From assembly GCA_907165065.1 (NCBI GenBank), contig OU015525.1:44126037-44190036 (forward strand): DNA of 64,000 nucleotides, written 5' to 3'. Position 1 is the stretch's first letter. Each line of letters opens with the position of its first letter. The notes beneath the pieces are model-generated. The model made no database searches and had not been told where the DNA came from. It saw only the letters and a list, made by a program, of their open reading frames with translations. Origin of the DNA: Caprimulgus europaeus (lineage: Eukaryota; Chordata; Aves; Caprimulgiformes; Caprimulgidae). The position numbers and the translations under genes were made by a program. Below are positions 51,460 to 64,000 of this stretch, in pieces.

Positions 51460-54400
51460 GGTGAGGAAGTTCCAGAATATTGCTCCATTTCCAAAAATGT
51501 GTTCAAAACAACATCATGTACTTTTCAGCTGTAAATTCTCCTGCCTCTCTTCCCAGTATCCAGCAAGGGAGATAAAGAGGACTGCTGGAAGAACCCAAGC
51601 AAATATGCACTAGCGCGCCCGGTAGCACAGTGTGCCAAGTTACATACTGCACTGGTAAAAGTCCACTGATATTCTGAGGAATAGGAAACAAAACTAACTT
51701 TACCCTGAAAATCTCTCCTCTTCAGAGGTAAGCAAAGTTTTAGTGTCTGCCCAGCCTTCTGTGAATAATCTATAGTTAGTACTCTTTAAGGAAAACTTGG
51801 CTTACCTTAAACACAGCCTCCAGTGAATATCAAACTAATAATGAGTGCACCTTCTAGAAACTATTGTAAATTCTTGTATAATTCACTTGCAGTGAATTCC
51901 CCCACCCCTAGATTGAGCATGAGCCAAGAAGCCAGGCTTAGACCTGACTCAAGGCTGGTTTTGCAAGGTGGGCAAGGGGAAAGGTCTTACCGTGCTGCGA
52001 GAGACTTTCAGGACTACAAGCCTGTCTCGGCAGGAGTGTCAACCCAGAGTACAGGGGCAGCTCAGTGCCTAACTGAATACTCACCCACACTGGCAAAGCC
52101 TTCCAATTAAAACTGAGCAGTACTCGAGGTGGTGCTTGTGCTGTCAGGCTGGGGGACAGTTTTCAACTCCTACACTGCTGATGCTCACATGGAGTGGCAA
52201 AGCTCATCTGGTCCCTCTGCTAATGCTGACACTTTCTACACTCCAGACTAGTTTTGACCGTCTCCCGGCTTGTTCTACCTTCCCGTGATTTAAACTCTGC
52301 AGGTATTGTTCAAGCACAGTAGTTTAAGCTGACCAGTGCAGTGAAGTCAAACCCTCAAAGAAGATTATCCTGTTTCTGCTGAACCACGTTTAGGAGGAAC
52401 ATAGCAACAGGAATAAACTGTTTCATCCTACTTCATATTTCCAGTCAAGGTATTCAGCTTCCTTGATATGAAATATCCGAAAAGTGCATTTCCTTCACTG
52501 AAATGTAATGCTGGAGTTGTCTTCAAAAGATCTGTGTCAGCAGCTCCTTGTTTCAAGCCTTCATATTAAAAAACATTATGAATGCTATTTTATGCCTGTA
52601 AGTTTGAGCCAAGTGTTTTATGGTGTTTAAAAATTAATACGCATTGAAAAGCCTTTGATAGTGCAAACCTCAGCAGTCTGGATTTCCTTTTTTACTCCTT
52701 TATATGTGCTGCCAAAATATTTGTTAACCAGCTGCAACCTTTACCCTAGTTTCACTGGGTACTAAAATAGTCTGTTGTGCTGTAGACATGTTTCTCTGCT
52801 TTTAATTTGCTGTTCACGTATACTGTAGCATGTAGTAACCAACAGCCTTTTGTGGGGCAAAGGTAACCCATGGAACACAGCGAAAACAGCACGAGGAAAA
52901 TGCTGAAAGATTAATCCTTTGTACAAGCAACATCCTCTGACATTAGGCAAACCTGAATTCAGATTTCTGAACTGAACACTCATGAACATGAGTCACATCT
53001 AAAGCATTTTCTATCCAATCTTTTTTATTCCCTATAAACTTTCTATATTCTGATTTAATGTATAAACAAGGACATTTAATGTGTATTAAGCTAATATGAT
53101 TCAGGACCTCAACACAGGTATGAGAAAATGAATGATTCTGATTTTGCCTTCTTTAATGCAGCTTGAAACAGTTTAAATCCTCCTGAAAACAGGCAAAACG
53201 AGCTAGAATATTTCTATTAGTGTATATTAACAATAATAAACAGGCCAAATGCTAATGCCACTAAAATCCCCCTGATCAGGCAAATTGAAAAAAATATTTA
53301 AGGGTATAGTCCTATAACTGTAATTTGCAATATGCAGCACATTTCCTCTAAGGGTTTTATGAATATTAAAACCCAGAACATAGTAAGTCATTGTAGACTT
53401 AACTAAAAGAAGTATTTATCCTCAAACAGACAGTCAAGGTCACAGTCACAAGTTCAGAATTCAGGACTATTCCTTTTTTCAATTGCTATGTCCCAAAAGA
53501 CCAGTAAGAAAAGGTGTCATTGCAGACTGGACAAGGTTGCCCAAAGGTAACAATAACAGGGTGCATCAGGCCACAGAATAAACAATCTGCACCATCCTGA
53601 TTAGCCTGCAGATTGGGAAGGCATTGAGCATCAATGGATTGGAAATTCATAATTACATTGTGCCATATGCAAGGCCTTTTGTCTTGGTGGCTGAAAGCCA
53701 TATTTTAGGCTTTTAAATCTATTTTTCATAGAAAAAAAAAGATGGGATATGTCTCAAAAATATTGTTTTAAGGATTTGTGTGTTCTGGGATTCCTAGCAA
53801 CACAAAAAATCCCAAACCTCTCTGGATTTTAATGGCTTAACAAAGTCTGTTGATACTAGATTTAAACCTGAAAAAACCCCACATCTCTGCTGCTAGAACC
53901 ACTGTGACAGTTCTGTCATTAACTTATTCTCTATTTTATGGAAACTCTTCCATTTCCATTATCACTATCTGCATGTGTAAGTCGTTTAAAAACACAGTAT
54001 TTGAGAAACATTTTTTTCTCTTATTGTACTCTGCTTTTATGTATTCTTACACATACATTCCACCTTAAACCTAAATGCTGAAAAGTCATACATACATATA
54101 TATCTTAATTATTCGTAAATAAAAGTGACATTTTAAAAATTCACCATAAGACCAAAATCAGCAAGTTGCCAGAGGAAAGCAAAATACTCTGCAGAAAGTG
54201 AAAAGAAACCACTCTTCTTCCCCAGTCTTATGCCCAGATGTCAAAGAAAAGAAAGATGGATTTCAGGCAAGCTTTCATCAGAAATGCTTTTCTTAGGTAT
54301 AGACATACCAATCTTCTACATTCATAAAATATACATGTTTAAGATAAAAAATAACCACTCTTTGACTGATAGAAGAATATAATTTGCAAAGGTTTGAATG

Positions 54401-57400
54401 GTTAGGTTTAAAGCACTGAGGTGGACTGCTTCTGCAGACAGGAGGTATGTTCTGGTATCTCATATGTTTATCAATAGAGATTTATTTTCAGACTTGTTCA
54501 AGAACCCATACATATTCCAGTGCAGAATCCACAGTCCAAACACTCTATGCAGTTAAGTGTTATCTCCAATTTCTTCAATTTCTTTCAGAAGCTTTAGATC
54601 CTACTGCAAACCATTAGTCTTATTTTCATTATCGTGTCATTTAGTCACAATATTAATGTATGCATAGAAGTAAAGGAAATACTGTAACAGTTGTGAGAGA
54701 AATAAGTGTATACATGCACATCTCAGTTCTGCCTAGCTCATTACATTATTTTAATTTTGATGGGGGTGGGGATTCTTTGGCAGAATAATGTGTTCACTCT
54801 TTTAACATGGATACAAGCATAAAAACTAGAAAATTCATTGTTAGAACCAAAACTCCTGACAACAACTCAGCAGTGTTTCTTGTTCTTAAAATTATTTTGT
54901 ATCAGTCCATAGTTTTAGGAATCCTATATGCTATAAAGGATGAACTAAGATTAGAGAAGATATTAAACCTAAATTTGTGCACTTTTGTAATTTTCTAGTT
55001 TACCTTTACAAGGGTGAAATCTATCTATCTAATTTCAGTAACACTTGAAAGATATTGAATTCTTACCCTGCTTTGAGGAAACCAGGGTCAGTTAGAAATA
55101 AAGGGAAAAAAAAAACAGAAAAGAGGAAAAAGAAAATGTTAGTGGAAAGTCAAATATGTTTGAACTAAATTTTATTTTTACCTGTGTGGGCACATCTATA
55201 TGGGGAAATCAGTGTGCTAGAATATGTCATATTACAGTTCCTCCATACTATACACTAGGACTGAGATGATTTGCCCCATACAGAATGCCATCAGCTACAT
55301 CACACAAAAGTACTTTTAAGGCTCATATATGAAAGTGATATCTTGCAGAAGTAAGGGAGTGCGTGAAATTAGAGGACATGACCTTCGCTGCACTGAGACC
55401 CTCACACATCCTGCTCCTGCTGGCCCTGTTCCCTCCTGTTCACTCATGTATTGACTCACCAACCAATGGCACCTCAAATACAAGATCCAGAGCTGTAAAA
55501 AGCTCTTACTTCTCCTCAGGAGCCAGGGCCAGTAGCCTTACCTCTGCGCAAGGCTTGGCAAGTAACAGGCTCGACCAGGCACCAGATGATCTCCATGTGC
55601 AGCATTGTTCTGTATCTCTTCCACATCACATTCTAGCTGGGATCTCGCCACACCACCCAAGGCACATGGGTGTTACCCAACAGAAAGAGCTTCATAATTG
55701 AGCCAGGAAAATAGAGAGAGTCAACCTGCCACTTCTCTGTAGCTAATGTTCAGCACATGCCTCCTACATGGGCATTTCCTATGGAGCAGCTTGTGTCCTG
55801 TAATGTCTGTGTCCTGGCTTGACTCACAGTCACCTCCCTGGACAGGCAGTCCTTCAGTACTAAAAAAGACAGCTCTAGAGGGATGGGAGTTTGCGCTGAT
55901 TGCTTTCTAAACTGGCCCGCAGACTAGCAGGCTTAATAACCATATCCTGCTGACATGATCCATCACACATAGGTCACAAACTCCTGGTCTGAGGAGGGGA
56001 CAGAGTACAGAGTACATGTGTGCGCATGCCGTATAGACATAGCTAAAAGCTCCCACAGGGAAAGGTGGTGGGGAGCCACTAGCAAGATTTAAATTAACAT
56101 GTTAACTTTCTGTTGAGTAATTTGTACAGATAGGGAACAGGCCCACTGACTTTGCTAAAATTTGAAAAATAGTATGGTCCATATCACAGTCTCCGTATGC
56201 AGATAACTCTCCTGAGAGTGTTCTGCTCTTTCGTAATTCACACTTATTGCGAAGAGAAAGGGAATAAAACATTTTTTTCTCTATTAAGCAACAACAGGAA
56301 AAGAAGCAGGGGCTTACACTGCATCAGGAGATGAACTCTCTAATGGCAAGATCATTGAGTAATGGAGTCAACTGCCTGGGGAGCTATGGTGTTTCCTCAC
56401 TGGGTGGTGTTTTTTTTAGCAAGACATAACACAGCTGTCTGTCAGGGATGATTTATATATAGCTTATCCTGACTTGGAGCAGGGGATAAATTAACTGACC
56501 TTCTCGGATGCCTTCCAGACCTGTTTTCTGTGATTCCCCATGCTAAGACATTTCTGTAGACGTGAAATATGTTTTTACATACTGTATTTCCTTTGTATTC
56601 TGGGGGCACAACACTTAACTCTTACAATTTATATTTTTCTTGAAACCAGTTTCATTTCATTAACTTTAATGACAGTTTAATACAAATTTCTTCATCCTAT
56701 ATATACAGTATTCTCATTCCTCTATAACTCTGCAGTACTGGAACATAGTCACCCTTAGCTTTCCTTTTAATCTGGAGCTCAAAGCTCTGCCAGATTCCAG
56801 AGTCAGGACCCTGCCCAAATCTGTCAAAACAGTAAAGGTGAAGGATAGAGCTGATCATCTAACAGAGGTGATTGTCCACATGTTCTTAGTTGAAGTTGGA
56901 AATGAAAGCCAAGCTGAAACGTAAGAAAAAGCTGTGGCACAGCCAAATGGGAAAAAAGCAATCCACGTGATGTTTTCTGTGATGACTGGATGATGTACTG
57001 CCACGTGATGGAGTGCAGCATCTTTGGCATTAGGGAAAGACGCCTCTATTTTTCTCATTCACAATTGTGTAGGACTGAACCCACGTGATTCTTAAATTTC
57101 TTGTCCCAACTGCACAGTGACATAGGCAAAGGCAGACTATTTCAAGCTAGTAATTTCTAATGTTGTCAAAGATCTCTTGAAAGTAAAAATAAATTCTGTA
57201 TTAATACATAGTGCCATAGGCAACACCTGCAATTCATTACCTAGCTTTGAGTCTTACCATCTTCAAAGATGGTTAGGATTTCTTTAATGGTAATTAGCAG
57301 TTTCTGTTGACTGTTTAATAATCCTGTCTCAGCTTTTCTCTGATAGTTCACAACTTAACTTGTGTTAGAGATTTAATACACTCTCTTTTGTGTTATACAG

Positions 57401-60161
57401 TTCACTCTGAGATCATCTCATACAAAAAAAAAAACCCAAAAACAAACACTAAGAATCAGACTTTGCATGCTATTCAGGTGCTGTTTCATAAACAGGATAA
57501 CCTGGCAGATAGTTGTAGAAGTAGTTCTAACGTGTTGATAAATTACTGGTGACACTACAATAGTGTTCTATGCTGAAAATCTCTTGTCATTGCCATGCAC
57601 ATAAATTATCTTTGTATACTTTCTACTAAGAGACATAACAAAGTAAACTATCCTTCACTATAAGCCAGTCCCAATTCTTTTAAAGCATGCGGATGATCTG
57701 TGAGCTATTTATGGAAGAACAATGCTAGGAATATTATGTTCAGAGTAACTGTGACCCATTAACACTAACTATGAAATACCTAGTGTGGATCTTCATAATA
57801 TTTATGTTTAAACTAAAATAGGTGTATATGCATGTGCATATATATGCTTAGAATTTAGAAAAGTCTTTTATCATCATTTTGTTTTTGAAAATACAGGAAT
57901 GGAGAAAGAATGGCACTGACAGGTGCCTCATTTACACTGACCCATGGATAGAAACCTTGGTCTATGCCAACCCCAACACCACATCCAGGAATTGTGTGGG
58001 AACGACTAGTTGCCCTGGACTGAAATCATGCCAGAAAGCATGCTACTAATTAAATTAACTTTTTTATTTAATTCAACAACATGCTGTAATTATGTGGCAA
58101 TTCTTGAGCTAGTTTCCTGGCCCTATGTCATTAACTTGAGTATCTGGAGACTTAGTTTCTGCATAAGACACAAATGCCAGAAGGGACACAAAATTTTGGC
58201 TGGACAGCATGTAAAAAAGGGGCTATACCCCTCAACTAGAGTAACAGCAGCAACCCTGCTGCTACCACTTTCCCCCATGAGAAGTGCTCCCTCTAGATCC
58301 ACACCAACACTGTGGTAGGAAATACACGTACGGGACAGAACCAAGCCTAACAGGACTTACAGGCATAGGTACAAGACTTTCAAACTGACAGCATAAAACT
58401 CCCTCCACAAACATTTTCAATCTGTAAGATCTGGTATGAGCTATATCGCTCCATTTGCTTGTCTTTGTACAAGCACAAAGGAAGAAACAGGCATGCTCCT
58501 AGACCCCAACAATTTACAGCCAGGCAGCTTAAAAGTTTTTGTGAATGAGTGTCTGATCTTCAGGCATGTACCACAGTTCATTTTTTTGACTCAATGTTGT
58601 CCAGAGTGTATGGTACCTGAATTTCAACAGATACTTTCTGCTTTCTTTTATGATATTTTACCAAAATGCAATATCACTGAGTACTTTTATTTCCATAAGG
58701 GCTATCGGATAATAAATCAATTAATACAGATTTGTAGTTGGTTTACCAGTTCAAAATAGGAAATCAGTAAGTTTAATTAACAGATGAATGAACAGCTTCA
58801 TATTATCAACTTTGTATATCTACTTAACAGATAAAGGTTTTGATCCCCTACTGCACCCACATGGGGAATCTGAGGCTGTTGGTCTTATAAATGGCCAGTT
58901 GCTGCCCTTTAAAATATCAACCCTTACATATTTTAAAATTTAATGCTACATAAAGGCTTTCCTACATGGCACAGTTCTTCCCTTTCTTGTCCCCACTGAG
59001 TCCCACCCAGAATTTTACCAAACACCTTTCAGGCAGAGGCAGCATAGCAGTGCACATCCATGGTGTCAGGACCATCACCAGCAGATACATGCCAGTAAGC
59101 TTTGCCAGTCCCAGGGGTGTTCTTCACCACCATCATCAGTCACTGCAAGGTCACTCTGTAACACTTCAAAGTTTGTTTTCTGTATTCAAAATGTTTAGTA
59201 TAATTAAAAATAATAATAACTATAATCATAATCTGTGAAATCTGAATTGTATTGCTGGTTCTAATTTTACAGTCTTTCTCATGAGAAATTGCAGCTGAAA
59301 TTTGCCAGGAGTTTGCATTTGTTATTATTTACACACTGCCAGTAATGTTAAGATTTCCTGCACTTTAACATCTAAGAAAAAATTGAATTATATTCCCCTC
59401 TCATTTGATCACTTTTGCTCTCCAAAGAGTTTTTTCCTTTCAGTTTCTATCAAAATTTTGACAAAACCAAAATAATTGGGATAAAAAAATAACTTAAGCA
59501 ATGGAATAATTTTTGTTATTTCAATCTGAGACTTGTACTGTACTCATCAATTTTGAAATTAGGGTTATTAGCCTCCAAAGCATACATATTCAACACAACA
59601 TGTGGCAATGCAGTTGCACTCTTCTTATTAGCATTAATGAAATGCTCATCACCAACTCCCTTATCTCCAAGCTGAATACCTTATGCTTTTGTGTGCTTCT
59701 GTGGTTTTTTTTCATTTTCCTGTAGTCACAATACATGTTATAAACACCATCAGATGTTTGGAAATTGTCTGATTTATCTGCTCACTTCTGAAAGGGCAGA
59801 GATTCTTCACCGGGTTTGCATGGAGAAAATCCAGTCAGGAACATAAGGGACAGAAAAAAATCCCATGTCTCTGGGTATATAGGACATTTATTTGTCCCTT
59901 ATGCTCTTTCAAAAACAAACAAACAAAAAAAATAAACAACAACCAAAAATCCCCAAACAACAATCTAAATCACCTTGAAAATATTAGGAGTGACAAAGAG
60001 TAGTTTTTCTTTTTATGATGAACCAGCCACAATATAAAAAAGTTATGATAAAATTAAACCTTAGGAGCAGAAAAGCACCATAATGCAGATATTAAGCTTG
60101 ATGGCAGATGTAAGCCACAGTGAACTCTATCCTAGTGTGATTCTGTTTCCATGTATCACAT

Positions 60162-60209
60162 ATATGTTGTATTAGTTATATGCTGTATTAATTATATGCT
60201 GTATTAGCT
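60162..60209. repeat. Three tandem copies of a 16-base unit
   Basis: The unit is ATATGCTGTATTARTT; the three copies differ at one to three positions. Confidence 0.92.
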
Positions 60210-61818
60210 TGCAATCATTCTGATATTTTAAGGACAATTTGAGTTTTGATTATATTTAGGTTTTCAGATTTTTTTTTTCAAAGAAAATGCAATAACAAGT
60301 AAAGAGAGCAGCTAATACTGATCCCTGCATGCTGAAATAGTAGAGCTTTTCATAGTGCCAACTTGTGCAATATGAGACTGAAATTAAGAAATAACAAACA
60401 GAATGTTTAAATATTTATTTTTACAGCACAGTTGTCTATTGCAAAATGTTGTTTGGTCAAAAAAAAATGGGCATTTTGAGTATGTTTCTGGTAGAAAATT
60501 ATTACTTATTCAAATTTAAAACATAGTGTTCAGTATTGATTTCTCTCTTACAGTTCCAACTGAAATCTTAAATTCCATGCTATACATGGGAATTTGGAGT
60601 TAGTGTTGTTACAGCAGACATTACCAGAATTAAGCATTTGGACATAACTAGGGAGACAAAAACATTTTAGCATGGTTATTTTGATATTTCCAAATTAAAA
60701 TTCTGTAGAAAATGTATCTCCTGAGAGTAACTTAAAGTTTTATTATTTAGGATTAAAACATTACAGAATGTCAGAATTTCCCACAGGGTAATATCTGGAT
60801 TTCCAGCCTGTTTGGCAGCCACTCACTGTCCTCTGGAGTGCAAGTGCCCTGGAGCCCTCACCCTACTGCAAGAAGTCTCGAGAGAGACAAGCAGCACTCG
60901 CCTTAGCTAACACTGCTCCAACACTATTTTAGCTACAAATTTTAGTGGAAGAAGAGAACATACACCTCAGCTGCAGTACAGCTTGCTTGAATATACATAC
61001 AGAGAGTCAAAACTTTTGGAGTTATGAAGAGAAAGATTAAAGATAGAAGACAAGAGCAGAAAACATCTCTTCCACTTACCGCAAATAGAACAGTTAAACC
61101 ACTTATGCTACACACATCTCTATAAATAAGGCAACATCCTGTCCTGGGTTGCAGCCAGGCTGTCTTTGAACTCATCTGACATTTTCAAAAGCGTAAAATC
61201 TTGTCCCTTATTTCAATTCAATTTCTGTATTGATTCAGTATTATAGGCAATTCATCTTTTTTACATCACTACTCAAGTTGCAAACAAGTTAAAAATTATT
61301 CCAAATCAGAAAATATCATCCAAGCTTGGGAAGAAGCAAACAGAGATGGATTTAAAGCCATAAATCAGCTTATTGACCCCCACTTCCACCTCTGAATCCT
61401 AAGGACAATCTTGCATTTTCTCAGCTTTTGGTTCTCTTCCCGATTTTCAAGTGTAGGAAATGAAACATTGTCCGGTCTTATTTATTTAAATAATATCTGG
61501 ACCTCCGAGCTAGGAAATGGATTTTTCACTCTTTTCTGATTACCTAAGATATGCTGATCACTTTAGACTCTGGTTCCATTTACATGTTGATATGGTGCAT
61601 TTACCAAAATCTAGCAGTTGTTCTCTGGTGAGAATATCTTAGATAAAATTGCATTTCCAGTTCTCAGATCCTGAAACATAAATGTAAGGAGTTCACACAC
61701 ACATACATTCCCGAACAGCTATGGAAGTAAAATAAAAACAGGCACTGCTGCAGGTTTTGATGGGTCCCTGACGGATCTATATGGTCCTGTACTTATGAAT
61801 ATCATGGTTCAGGGTCTC

Positions 61819-61855
61819 TAGTTTCTCTGAATGCTGCTGTAGTTTCTCTGAGTGC
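61819..61855. repeat. Tandem repeat, period 21
   Basis: TAGTTTCTCTGARTGC occurs twice, separated by TGCTG. Confidence 0.88.
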
Positions 61856-64000
61856 ACAGCCTTGGACAAGAGGACCTGTGCCACTCATCATCCACTCATC
61901 AGCTGGAGCTTTGCAGCTCCTTCACTGTAGTTTGGAACTCAGAGCACACTGCATCAAGGAGGACCCTCCAGTAAGCCTGATGGGCTTTGAAATCTTCTAG
62001 CTTTCCTTTGGAAAGCAGTAGCATTTTGAAACAAAGTGTGATTTAATGTTAGGAGAAAGAAAGAAGTGCTGCAAAAGCTGAGGATTTTGCAATACAGCAA
62101 GGAAGTCTACATGCATGTCTCTTTTAACCAAGGCTTCAAAAGTCATTCCTTATCTCACTCAGTACCAGCTCCAGGGATGAAAACTGCTCTGTAGACAGGC
62201 AATCTTGTTTTTAACCTTCCTTCCATCTGCAAGCTGCCTTGCTTGCTTACTCCAGTTCTTTGTCTTTTCCTGTACCTCTAGAAAAATCTACGGTTTTTCA
62301 AATTGTCCCCAAAAAAGTATGTTTTCTTAAGTATTTCTTCTAGGCAAATGCAGTGTGTTTTGTTCTTGATTAGGAGGGCAGAGATCTATGTTACACTCTT
62401 AAAAAAAATACAAGCATATTTTTAAATATTCATACTACTGCTGTTGTGTTTTGGGGACAGTTTGTTTAGGTACCTTGGGCTGTGCAAAGATGATTTGTAA
62501 GCAGTATACTTAAAAGTACAAAGCAGTGATTTATTGGCCAACACACACAGAAGCTAGCTGGGATTTCACAAGATGCTAGGCTATGCATTAGTGTGTTCTC
62601 CACCCCAATAAGATACTCAAAGAGATTTTGCTGGTGAGGAGATGATCAGTCAGGAGAGGAAGAGATGGCCCCCAAAACTCCCTGGAAAAGAGCTGCTGAC
62701 TGCTGCTGACCACCAGTTCCATCAATACCAACACACCGAACGCACTGATATCTGGACAAATCTTCATCACCTTCTTCTTTTTAAGATTTTACACCCTATT
62801 GGGCCAATATTTTACTTCTTGAGTTATTGTGCTTCTTATGATCCATTTCTGAAAAATTATTTTAAAGACTTGATGAATTTTGTCATAGCTTTGTTTCAAG
62901 TTGGCAACTCTATCAGCAGCCTGAGCCAAGACTGCATGGCCAGGACATATCAGAGGCGGGCTGTGGACACTTGAAACTGACAGCTGAAGCTCTCCCCTCC
63001 AGTTCGTTATAGAGAGGTTATATTAAGTTAAATCACCATCACAGTACAAATCTAGATATACCTGTCTTCATCTCCGCCTCTAGAAATACTAAAAGATGAC
63101 TGCTACTGATGCAAAACAAGGCACTACCCATGCTTTTGAAGTCCATTTTTTGTCATATCAACCAGGATCCTCTCTGAGACCTGTGTTATGATGGATGTAT
63201 CAATTCAAATCAGGCTCCACAGCCATTAGTTAACTCATAAACTATAAAATTATATGTTTTGATTAAAGAGTGATAGCCACCATCATTTGGCTAATGGCAG
63301 TCTTCTAATTTCATTTCTGCAATAGAATAATGATGAGCAATTTACTACTTTCCAATACACACAGCAATAGCATCGGCATATATTTATTGTAATCATCTAG
63401 GAAACCTAATCAACTCTTCCTATAAGAGCAAAGTACAAAAGTTTATAATGTCATTATTAAACAACATTGAAACAAAGCAGTATAATGGATATAGGGCATA
63501 AAGACATCCTCACCTATCCACATCTGGCCTCATGCCCAGAAAACTTAGGACAGTGAGTGGTAGCAAGGTGTCACTGTCATCAAAAATTGTCATACTAAGG
63601 AAATAACTGTTTCTTCTTCCTTCTCTTATTGCTGAACCTGCACTGTTCTATGTACCTGTCATGCCAAAAAGCAGCAAGATGCTCAGTCACCTCTAGCAAT
63701 GATTTTAGGAAACCCTCTGCTGGTTTCTTCTGACTGCTTTTTGGGGTCTCTTGGGTGAAAGTATTTTCAGTTACTGAAGGGAGTGAACCAAACACAAAAT
63801 AAAGAGAATGAGCAAGTGCTAAAACAGCTGTTTTAGGAAAAGTAAGACTTGGGCTTCCTATGGTGGGTGGTTCATACAATACATATTTGGGGCTTCCCTG
63901 GACAAAGGACATGCTGAGAAAATGCTGGCAGATTTCCACTTCAAATACCTCTGAAACACAGCTAGTTCTTCCAGTCTCCCACAGGAAAAAATAGAATTAA

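Larger units (their letters stand above)
40058..64000. other. Gene-free stretch to the window end
   Basis: I see no supported exon, tRNA, rRNA or intact transposon in these 24 kb. The blocks at about 40.1-40.4, 41.3-41.8, 47.0-49.1 and 55.36-56.05 kb are less AT-rich than the rest, with scattered short open frames. They may be old, unrecognised mobile-element remnants. The coding sequence of SNAI2, expected somewhere beyond the PPDPFL promoter, is not in this part. Confidence 0.6.

Noticed and set aside
62642-62974. A 110-codon plus-strand frame near the window end
   Set aside because: No motif, signal peptide or splice context; it overlaps a minus-strand frame and looks like chance.

Overview
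This is a window of nuclear genomic DNA from a bird. It is AT-rich, CpG-depleted and mostly non-coding. Avian origin is indicated by a decayed CR1 LINE 3' end (about 3.7-4.8 kb) that is split by a solo LTR of the abundant bird ERVL type. A second retroviral solo LTR lies at about 39.4-40.1 kb. The one gene I recognise belongs to a vertebrate family.

That gene is PPDPFL (PPDPF-like; formerly C8orf22 in human), on the minus strand between about 34.08 and 30.75 kb. I reconstruct it as five exons: a non-coding first exon (about 34080-34019), a second exon with the ATG (33887-33797, ATG at 33851), two internal coding exons (32883-32794 and 32702-32603), and a last exon holding only 13 coding bases (32211-32199) followed by a roughly 1.45 kb 3' UTR. 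An AATAAA signal lies at 30775-30770. All junctions have GT/AG ends and the phases join into an 85-residue protein carrying the WW-K-SFFHSEP block typical of the family. The promoter sits in the only CpG island of the window (about 33.69-34.28 kb), with a TATA/CArG-like element about 30 bp upstream of the presumed start site.

Layout: 1-3.7 kb, nothing recognisable; 3.7-4.8 kb, CR1 with nested LTR; 4.8-30.7 kb, gene-free DNA with simple repeats, faint MIR-like SINE relics near 16.2-16.5 kb and one compositionally odd block at 9.3-9.75 kb; 30.7-34.1 kb, PPDPFL; 34.3-39.4 kb, gene-free with further MIR-like relics (36.0-36.6 kb); 39.4-40.1 kb, solo LTR; 40.1-64 kb, gene-free, with somewhat GC-richer, unexplained blocks at 47-49 kb and 55.4-56.0 kb, three perfect short hairpins and several short tandem duplications.

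From general knowledge of vertebrate synteny (inference), PPDPFL lies in a sparse interval between SNAI2 and SNTG1, which fits the emptiness of this window. Neither neighbour's coding sequence was seen. I found no bacterial-style operon, CRISPR array, tRNA or rRNA, and no convincing undescribed system. The other open frames of 60-160 codons look like chance frames, apart from a few flagged as worth checking.
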